From contig NC_087082.1 of the NCBI RefSeq assembly GCF_026151205.1, positions 6,331,908 through 6,395,907 on the forward strand: 64,000 nucleotides of DNA, written 5' to 3'. This document shows positions 56,342-64,000 of this stretch, one piece after another. The stretch comes from Bolinopsis microptera (Eukaryota; Ctenophora; Tentaculata; Lobata; Bolinopsidae). Position 1 is the stretch's first letter, and every line of letters starts with the position of its first letter. The position numbers and the translations under genes are program-made. The notes beneath the pieces were generated by a model. That model ran no database searches. It had not been told where the DNA came from and was given only the letters and a program-made list of their open reading frames with translations.

Positions 56342-59300
56342 TGAGTATTCTGTTTTTTAGGTTGAACGTAATTTACTGGTAAAATATTTTTTCCATCGCC
56401 TTAAAAAGGCATTAGATGGTTAGAAGTGGTAGGTCGTAGGATTTGAGGATGGGTATAGTGGGTAGGAATGTTTTTCGTACGGTGTCACAAAGCAAAACAT
56501 GCATAACCCTCCGCATAACCATTTAAATGTATCTTCTCTGCGCGCGGAGCAGTAAAGGTGTAGTCGTCACGGTTACCCTCCGCACACGTTTGCACGATTC
56601 GAAGATTGTATTACACTATCAAATGCGCGGCGCGGCGCCAAGCTGACTGAAGTTTTTATAACAGTTACGGTCATTAAATGGGTCAGCGTACGTATGTAAT
56701 TACAATAATTTATTCTGTTGTTTTAAATGGATTTTAATATAAATAATATTGATCACTGATGCGCTACAAGTACAAGTACAAGTATAACATACTAATTTCC
56801 GTTTTGTTGTGAGTTATTGCAATTGGTGCAACAACCGACTTGGCTCCCGATAATGCTATTAGAAATTAGAAATTAGAAATTAGAAAGATCATTGCAAAAT
56901 TACATGTGTCAGAACTCAGATCCCAATCAGTTAAATGATGATTATTAATTATTATTATTATTAATCAACTATTTACAGCAAACACAAGATAATAGAAATT
57001 AAATCATAAAATCGAGTGGCCGAGTAGTCTCGACTCACCCATAACTTCTCCAAAAACGTCTATCATGAGCTTTGTACACTAAATCGTTGAAATTACTTAA
57101 ACTAAATCTTTTATTTACAATCACAATAATTTGTTTCTATTATTAATAATCCGTTATATTGTTGAACGAGCGTGCTAAATCACTTTACAGTCGATCTTCG
57201 AGATTGTTCTAAAATTGGAATTAATATATCAAATAATAGGGTTAAGGTTTCGAATAGTCGTTCAGGGCCAGCTAGAGAACGGGTTGCAAAAGTTAAATTA
57301 CGTGATAGTCGAGTGCAAAGTGACTAATCATCATGATCATCCTTTGTTGAACAAATTATGATGCTCGATATTATTTTAAACGTGATTTTCGAGTGATTGA
57401 TTTATTATACGAGTGATTGATTTATTATACGAAATTAGTAATCCGTTATTATATTGTTATATAAACCATGATGTTGATTTTATGTTGCCGTTGGACATGA
57501 TACTGATCGAGAAATTGATTTATTATACGGAATGGACGGTAGATTTTGTTATTATTAACATTATAACGGTCGATGGAAATCTAGCGTCCGCTAACCGCGG
57601 CGCAATTCTTGTTAACTTTTAAAGAGTTGTTTAATTGTAATACAGTCGCCTTTTCTTACTGAACAGCTTCAAAGAATAAGTTATTGACTCAATCAGATCC
57701 AAAATATACTGTCATTGAACTATGGCGTGGAATCAAATAAATTCACAACGTTGAAAAGAATCAGATGAACTCGAAAATCTAATCTTATCAATACCTCTAT
57801 AATGTCTATATATAGAGTATATATACTCTATATATATAGTCTATATATACACTATATACATGATATAGAGATGGGTAGTGAGAGATATTATCACTTAACC
57901 CCAGTGCACAAAGCAGTAATATAACTATATAACAACTGCAAAACTCTGAAATATTTACATACTGTCTTTTTATCGAACTGTGGAATTGCAGACGAAATCG
58001 AAAATTGTATCTTATCAACACCTCTACAATTCTATAATTCTATAATATATAGAGCCAAGGATGAAGAGGGAGTGAGATTCTCACTGTTTTACCAGAGTCA
58101 GACCCAATATGACGCACAAAACAGTAATTTAATACCACCACCAGCTCTTACACCTGGTCTATCTGTGTTTCTTAGTCAGCTTTATAGTTAGACTTGCTCA
58201 GATATTTTACATTTTATTATACACTATACAATATTATACATTTCATCTTACTCACTAATCTACTAAATACCAATGAAGGATATCAAGCTATTTTAGGTTC
58301 ATTCAGACTTTGGGCGATCCTGTTGATCTTGAGTTTAAACATCGTGTTTTAAACATCTTTTGAAAATCTTTTAAAGATCATGGGTAAACAATAAGACTAG
58401 AAAATATTTGTTGTAATATGAGATGGTCGAGAAGTTACAGTGCAATGATTCAGAATTGGTGGTTGAGATAGTAATAATAGATGTGTTTCTATTCTATATA
58501 GGAACTCTGAAAATACTTTGCATCGATTAGAATTAGTCTGATAATGATTTTTATATGTATTTTGATTGGCTGCCATTTTACTGCAAAGAGAATTGCTAAA
58601 ACCGCCAATTCTCCATAAGTGCACTATTAAGTATTATAGTATTCGTATTGCTATAACATAACTTAATGATTCAATAAATGAAATATCAATGTAATGACAT
58701 TGTAGTGATAGTGTTATGAAACTTGATTACCGTGATTGTATTAAAAGCTCCTCAGTCCTCAGTGTAGCTGATATAGTGTCTTGTTAACATACCATCACAT
58801 ACCTAGTATAACACTAACGTGTCTAGAACCTTTGTCTTTCCTGTAGGAGTTTATTCAGTTTGTTGTTGGGGCCCCGCTGACCCCGCTGTCCGGGTGCCAT
58901 CTTAGGGGGGCGCAAAATCGTCGTTTGAATGTGGGACAATTTTGAAAAACGTAACTGAGGTACTAACAAAACTGCACGTTTTGCTCTAGAAACACACTTT
59001 TTTAGATATTTTACCGGCGTATCCTCTAAGATCACCTAATTTGTTCAATTTTAGGGATAGGCGCCAAAACGGGAGGAGGCGCCAACAGGGGGGCGCATTT
59101 TCGGCCCCCCTGTTGGCAACGTTACGCCACTGGTTGGGCGCTTTAAAGTTCATTCTCATACTGCAGTTATTGTAGCTTTGTTTGCTGGTGGGCGCTTTAA
59201 AGTTCATTATCAGACTGCAGTTATTGTAGCTTTGTTTGCTGTTGTAACTTCAGGAACTATGGTAAAACGTTTGAGTATATAAGTGGGATTTATACCTTAA

Positions 59301-60887
59301 TGACAACGGAAATTTTCTCGCAGAAAGAATTTTCTTTGTCATAGGTAATTGAATAACACATTGCATTGAATAAATGACATCATGTCTGAGACAGAAAGCA
59401 AAACATAATAATACTTATTTGTCATTTATCATTTTCTTTGTCGTAGGTAATCGAATAACACATTATTTTTTTGTAAATACAACCTTATTGTGCTAGAATT
59501 TTTATGAGATCAAAAAAGATTTTTGAAATATCCGAGTTATACTTTTCCAATTTGTTTTCTCGAAAGCGGGTCCGGGAAAGTTATAAAGTTATACTGATAA
59601 TATTTATTAATTTAGACTGCTGGGCGCTTTAAAGTTCATTCTGAGACTGAAATTCTTGTAACTATAAGTACGGCAGGTTTTGTTTTTTGCCATTCACCAT
59701 TTCTTTGGAAGAAACGATTTTTAAAATAGGACATTTTTATAAATTAATTACTCTATAGCTCAAATTAGTAAAGTTCTTACTTAAGTTCTATAACCTGTAT
59801 AAGGCGGTTGTTTTAAAACTCAATGTTGACTGGACTTATGACCTTCTAAAAAAGAGTGAATAGCATAATTCCAGTATCGCTCCCTACTTATATAGTCCTA
59901 TGCCGTCCAGAGGGCACCCGATACACTAGGCACAATGCTCAAAGTCAAATAATTGAAAGGTCGGATACTTCAACTTACATGAGTACTACAGCTGTGCCCT
60001 GCTCGGATGCCTTCCGAAATAGCTTCTTTCATAGATGAAGATCTATGCTGAAATGGAATAGTCTACCAGTATATGTATCCGGTAGTCAGAGCGGATTTCT
60101 ACTTTTAAGACCAAACTGATCAAGTACCTCTGGGCTGCCGATATAGTCTGGCCAGATTAGCTCATCAGTCTTCTCATATGATTCCAAGAAATGTTTTTTT
60201 TGTTGGTTATAATTCTGTCCGTCCGATTTCCTGTCCGCTTGTCTCCCCTATTTTTTTTTGTTCTCAGTTGTGATAGAATTGTATTTGTAATGAGCAGAAT
60301 ACTTATAATAATTTATGATATGATTCATGTTTGATGTCTTGTTATTGTTTGTCATGCAAATTTGGTAGACGGCCTCAACGTTAATGTGGCTCTTGCTAAG
60401 TGTTGGTTCAGCCGAATTAATTATTATATAATAATCAAGTTTATTTTTCTTGTTTAGTTAGTTGTCATTCGGCCACACATTAAGCAACTTATATTGCAGT
60501 ACCATTTATCAATTAGTAAATCAAAACATGTCATTGTAATTTTGCATGGCTGAAATGTAACGCTTGATTTATATATATTAATAATTTATATATATGTAAT
60601 AATAATTAATTGAATTTTCAAATAAAAAAGGACTCTTCGTGGAGAAATATGTCTGTCAGTTCGAGGAAGGGGGTACTGAACAAACTTTCCAGGTATCCAT
60701 GCAGACTAGCAATAGATTTAATCATAAATAATTAATATCATCATGATGTTCAAAAATGTTAAAATAATTAACAATATCCATATTATACATATATTAAGAC
60801 ATTCGCTTGCCATTTTAGAACGTTAGACATCTCTTATCTTTCCTGAATTCACGAACCTGCTAATCACCACATCCCAACCGGAAACAG
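56342..60887. other. Long gap in gene 3, intron or intergenic
   Basis: No EF-hand exon of good quality. Seen instead: TTAGAAATTAGAAA triplets (56860), GTGATTGATTTATTATACGA duplicated (57393-57431), a TATATA inverted repeat (57805-57850), a GC-rich patch at 58855-58910, repeats of GGGCGCTTTAAAGTTCATTC at 59138, 59188 and 59626, and a decayed LINE end (listed separately). Confidence 0.55.
59856..60175 (+). pseudogene. Decayed 3' end of a LINE reverse transcriptase protein
   Basis: Plus strand, broken frames: ARG-rich segment ending AFRNSFFHR, followed after a stop and frameshift by LKWNSLPVYVSGSQS. RNSFF, then WNSLP and a V, is the usual end of several LINE ORF2 proteins. The rest of the protein is not recognisable. 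Confidence 0.55.
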
Positions 60888-61041
60888 CCCAACCGGACTG
60901 ACTGATGGGCAAGTGAAAGCAGCATTTCGCATCTTTGACAAGAGCAAGAAGGGAGTAATAACGCGAGGTGATATTAGGAAGGTGCTGGTGGTGCTGGGTC
61001 AGGAACCAGGGCTGCAGGAAATGGATGTGCTGATGGAAGAG
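60888..61041 (+). CDS. Second calmodulin-like EF-hand exon (gene 3 paralogue or alternative exon)
   Basis: Frame PTGLTDGQVKAAFRIF DKSKKGVITRGD IRKVLVVLGQEPGLQEMDVL, ending MEE with donor GTGAGA in phase 0. It is clearly a relative of the 55959 exon (WTDAEYKAAFRMF, KVLGTLGQE, EEMDELM). The loop is degenerate: Lys at position 5 and Asp instead of Glu at position 12, so calcium binding is probably weak or lost. The only in-frame acceptor is ACAG at 60884-60887, with a poor pyrimidine tract and a phase (2) unlike that of the 55959 exon. No in-frame ATG. It may be an alternative exon, a separate gene lacking its start, or a pseudogene. Confidence 0.55.
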
Positions 61042-61530
61042 GTGAGAGGATATATCGAGGCGAACGTACTTATTCATAGGGGATCTTTTATTGCTTATAA
61101 ATGTATTAGTATAATTCAAAGTGGACGCTCTGTAGAAAAATCGAAAGCGAGCTCCATGGCATTTTGCAGTTACCACTTACCTTGTGTTCAAGCAGTTACC
61201 ACTTACTCGTGTTTAAGCAGTTACCACTTACCATGTGTTCTAGAATATCCTGCAGACAGTAAATCAGTGGTATTCTACTTCCTAACACTGCTAAAAGTTT
61301 CTCTGTTTGTTTGCGGTTGTATGATTATTTAAAACTACAATTATTATCCTTCATGCTGCTTATAGTTATACTCAGCAATTAAACGGAACTTCAGTTAACG
61401 GACCTTTAAAGATAGTTGAAATTCGAAATCTAGTGTCATCTAGTGTCATCTAGTGTCATCTAGTGTCATCAAGTGTCATCTAGCGTCATCAGGCGTCATT
61501 TCACGCTAGATGACGCTACATGACGCTAAA
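61042..61530. other. Downstream of the second EF exon
   Basis: Three copies of GCAGTTACCACTTACC-like sequence (61167-61225) and a short tandem TCTAGTGTCA repeat (61432-61490), followed by GCTAGATGACGCTACATGAC. No further exon found. Confidence 0.55.
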
Positions 61531-62102
61531 TTAAGGGGGGGGGGGGGTTCACCCTGATTTTTTTGTAAAACTTGGTTTCGAGATAGCAGTTGACCAACAA
61601 ACTAGGACCAGTGACCAAACTTTTGAGGGGGTCCCGGACCCCAACCGCCAAACGGTGCCCGCGGGGCAGCCACGCCCATATTTGGTCCATAACAGGCCCA
61701 ATTTAGCCAAATACCCTGAACATGCCCAAAACCCAGATTTTAGGTGCTTTACTAGTAGCTAGTGGTCCCTTGAACTCGTATATGAAGTTTCATCAAGATT
61801 GGACAAAAAATGACTGAGTAATGAGCTAAAAACTATATGCCCATATTTGGGCATACGCACTAAATTTGATCGATTTTGGCCCATAAATTGGTCAAATATC
61901 AATATTTTTATGATTATCAGCTCAATATCTACCTAACTGTGGATTCTGTGTTCAAATAATCACAAAAAATGAACAAAATCGCCCATATCTCAGTTCGCGA
62001 TATTTGCAAAACTGACTTTGCTCAAAACAATAGAACTCAATAGGGTTTCAATATTTCTTCATGAAATTTTCAGAATCAACGTAGAATTGTCTCATGACCT
62101 TA
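61531..62102. mobile_element. MITE-like element Z, copy 2 (truncated)
   Basis: Begins TTAA then a G run and TTCACCCTGATTTTTTTGT. It matches the reverse complement of copy 1 (38250-39217) for about 570 bp, e.g. ACCAACAAACTAGG, AAACTTTTGAGGGGGTCCCG, ATCAAGATTGGACAAAAAAT, GGCCCATAAATTGGTC. It stops at CATGACC, where the next element starts. Confidence 0.75.
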
Positions 62103-62786
62103 AGGGGGCAAACACCAAATCTGTCCAGACCAAATGACCTCATAGGCAGTTCAGTGACTTTCTAGCGCACCGTTTCCACACCAAAAAAAATCATTTTGAG
62201 AATACCCATTTTTGTAATCGACAATTTCCTGGTTAAGAGTGCAATTTTCGGAAAAAATAATTTTTTTGGTTGAGACGCTATAATTTAGCTAATTATTGAG
62301 ATAGCGAGCTAAAACTTTTCAAAAAACATGTTTTTGTACTGTTCTACATGGGTGTAAAATTTCATTACCGTATCTCAAAAGGCTGATGTGTTATAACCAT
62401 TTAAAGTCAAAAAAGCTGAAATCGTCCTTTCAGGCTCATTTTGATCATAAGTCAGTCAGGGAACAAGGTCGTTTTTTATGCTTGACATGAAATTGTTCTC
62501 TGAACTCTGGCGCAGTTTTTGATGACCTCAAAAATGTGTTTACTCATTTGTAGTCAGATCTATTGGACCTCAAAGTTACAAGAAAAAAGTTATGATATTT
62601 TTATTTTTGTCAAAAAAATGATTCTGAAACCACAGAAACGAAGCTTGGACTCCAATTTTAGGTGAAAATGGTCCGCTTCAATGTGCTCTAAGACCCTGTA
62701 TTGGTTAGGAAATCATTCTGGCGAACAAAAATCGTGCATTTTTTCCCCTGGGTGATTGTAAGATATTTGGTGTGTTTGCCTCAAAC
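62103..62786. mobile_element. MITE-like element beginning TTAAGGGGGCAAACACC
   Basis: Left end GGGGGCAAACACCAAAT, right end ATTTGGTGTGTTTGCCTC, an imperfect inverted repeat about 680 bp apart. The left end abuts TTAA at the break of element Z. No coding capacity. Confidence 0.6.
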
Positions 62787-62980
62787 GTCCAAAGTTACTC
62801 GATTTGGGGCTAATATATTATGCTGGAGTTGTTAACAGATAAGACATGCTTTTAAATTTGTGGACATCAATTTGTAGTCGACATCGAGAGAGAAACTAAG
62901 CTTTGTGCTTTGATTATAAATTATTAAAAATATCAGAACTATAATTGAAATTAAAACTGTACATCATTTTACAATTACAG
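62787..62980 (-). other. 3' flank of the exonuclease gene
   Basis: AT-rich sequence downstream of the stop. No clear AATAAA on the minus strand close to the stop. Confidence 0.5.
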
Positions 62981-63745
62981 CTAATTGCTTGAAGTCATAT
63001 AATGGCTACGTTTATTTAAGCAAATTTTTATGGACGCTTGACGAACCCCCAGAGCTAAAAACATTTTGGTCACTTCCTCGTCAGTCATACTGAGATACTT
63101 TTCACATGACAATTGTTCTGTCATTTTTAATGCGACAGTATCAGTAATGAGACCCGCTTTTAGCATGGGATTTGTACAACGCTGAATAACGCTCTCTAAA
63201 GAGCGGCAGCTAGAGCTCATAATTTCTAAAGTCACTTTCAAAGTGCTCATTATCTTTGCCAAAGCCTTGCAATCATGAAGAGCATCATGGAGCTGGCTGG
63301 TTTCTTCTACCGAACCCCCACAGGCCACAAAGTTTTTCTCCAAGGTACCGTTCAGTTTTAGCATTCTTAGTATGTCAACTGTGAACAACTTCCGCCGCAC
63401 TATGATGAAAAGTTCTGGGTCGAGTTTGTTTCTCCAATGACTTAGGAGACAATGGTCATCAAAGCTCGAGTTGTTGTAACCAACACAAATGACTTGTGCT
63501 GGCTCCAGCTCCTCCCCACCCTGGAGGTTCAATACCCATCTTGCAAATTTGTCAAAGACAAGACGTGCTGGTGAGGCTGACAATTGTTCCATCACTCCGT
63601 TAGACTGCTTGCAGAGGTTGCCCCCGACCTCAAAAAGTCCATTCACTTTTGAAGCATCGGCCGAAACCGGACCAGTAGGCAATATGTACTCTGAGAACTG
63701 CTCCATGATCGTGCCAGTGGAGGGATCAAAGCGTACAGCAGCAAT
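62981..63745 (-). CDS. DEDDh-family 3'-5' exonuclease, last exon
   Basis: 254 codons plus stop, from acceptor ATTTCTCAG. Begins IAAVRFDPSTGTIMEQFSEY. Motif Exo II: VICVGYNNSSFDDHCLLSHW (catalytic Asp after the aromatic). Exo III: QLHDALHDCKALAKIM, with His and Asp in the HxxxxD spacing of DEDDh nucleases (DnaQ/TREX-like, RNase H fold). About 85 residues follow with no known domain. With the upstream exon (DLETAGL, Exo I) all five catalytic residues D, E, D, H, D are present. Substrate (DNA or RNA) cannot be told. The reading frame upstream of 63745 runs into the intron, so the long open frame overstates the exon. Confidence 0.88.
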   Translation of the reverse strand: MAAVRFDPSTGTIMEQFSEYILPTGPVSADASKVNGLFEVGGNLCKQSNGVMEQLSASPARLVFDKFARWVLNLQGGEELEPAQVICVGYNNSSFDDHCLLSHWRNKLDPELFIIVRRKLFTVDILRMLKLNGTLEKNFVACGGSVEETSQLHDALHDCKALAKIMSTLKVTLEIMSSSCRSLESVIQRCTNPMLKAGLITDTVALKMTEQLSCEKYLSMTDEEVTKMFLALGVRQASIKICLNKRSHYMTSSN

Positions 63746-63931
63746 CTGAGAAATGTTGTCCATCAAAATGAGTTTATTGAACAATGTGTAAAAATGTGCT
63801 ATGTATTCTAAACTAACATACTTTAGATATAATCAATGTGTATGCAGATTTTAGTTTAAGTTATTGTGTAATTTGTCAAGAAGACATACTATAGTGTTTA
63901 CTGTTCAGTATGATATTGCTACAATTCTCAC
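63746..63931 (-). other. Intron of the exonuclease gene
   Basis: 186-bp AT-rich intron with donor GTGAGA and acceptor TTTCTCAG, phase 0. Confidence 0.85.
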
Positions 63932-64000
63932 CTGAAGTATGTCATTCTCTCTACGTAACCCGGCTGTCTCTAAATCGTAAACAACCACACTCTTAGCCAA
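63932..64000 (-). CDS. DEDDh exonuclease, upstream exon (partial, runs off the window)
   Basis: Minus-strand frame LAKSVVVYDLETAGLRREND then ILQ, followed by donor GTGAGA in phase 0, joining to IAAVRF at 63745. DLETAG is Exo motif I with the two metal-binding acids. The exon continues beyond the window edge, so the N-terminus is unseen. Confidence 0.85.

Noticed and set aside
58847-58910. Possible EF-hand exon fragment: acceptor TCTTTCCTGTAG followed by EFIQFVVGAPLTPLSG
   Set aside because: The acceptor is good, but only about six residues resemble an EF-hand helix, and the frame then runs into GC-rich and repeat sequence. It may be a decayed gene 3 exon, but support is too weak.

Overview
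The window is eukaryotic nuclear DNA, most likely from an invertebrate animal. It is AT-rich, has GT-AG introns, non-LTR retrotransposons, many MITE-like elements and very abundant tandem repeats. I cannot name the species; a non-bilaterian or other early-branching animal is possible but unproven. I see no rRNA, tRNA, CRISPR or prokaryotic operon.

Layout. 1-12.9 kb: almost only tandem repeats (41, 54, 32, 9, 20 and 8 bp units, and about 350 bp of CT dinucleotide), with no gene I can support. 12.97-32.53 kb: calmodulin gene 1. Three exons encode the N-lobe. They are followed by five in-frame alternative C-lobe cassettes (A, B, C, D and the split E), each with its own acceptor and stop codon. 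39.67-42.62 kb: calmodulin gene 2, with five exons. Its last exon is preceded by 24 tandem copies of a 50-bp unit that carries the 3' splice site. 42.9-53.4 kb: a nest of mobile DNA in opposite orientations around a nearly intact CR1/L2-like LINE. 55.4-61.0 kb: an incomplete calmodulin-like locus (gene 3) with duplicated EF-hand exons. 61.5-62.8 kb: two nested MITE-like elements. 62.98-64.0 kb, minus strand: the 3' end of a DEDDh 3'-5' exonuclease gene that runs off the window.

How the parts work together. The most notable system is calmodulin gene 1. One fixed N-lobe (EF1 and EF2) can be joined in frame to any of five C-lobes (EF3 and EF4), giving predicted proteins of 149-150 residues. All five C-lobes keep canonical calcium loops and the four C-lobe methionines used for target binding. 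Only cassette A keeps the lysine in the LGEKLTDEE motif that is trimethylated in ordinary calmodulin. Cassettes B, C and D share homologous upstream and downstream flanks, so they are tandem duplicates of exon plus 3' UTR. Cassette E has an intron inside the C-lobe, at the same place as in gene 2. Short GGTTACC/GGTAACC repeats in both orientations occur in the introns around the cassettes and could pair in RNA; this is a hypothesis. Use of the cassettes as alternative last exons is inferred from structure and needs transcript data.
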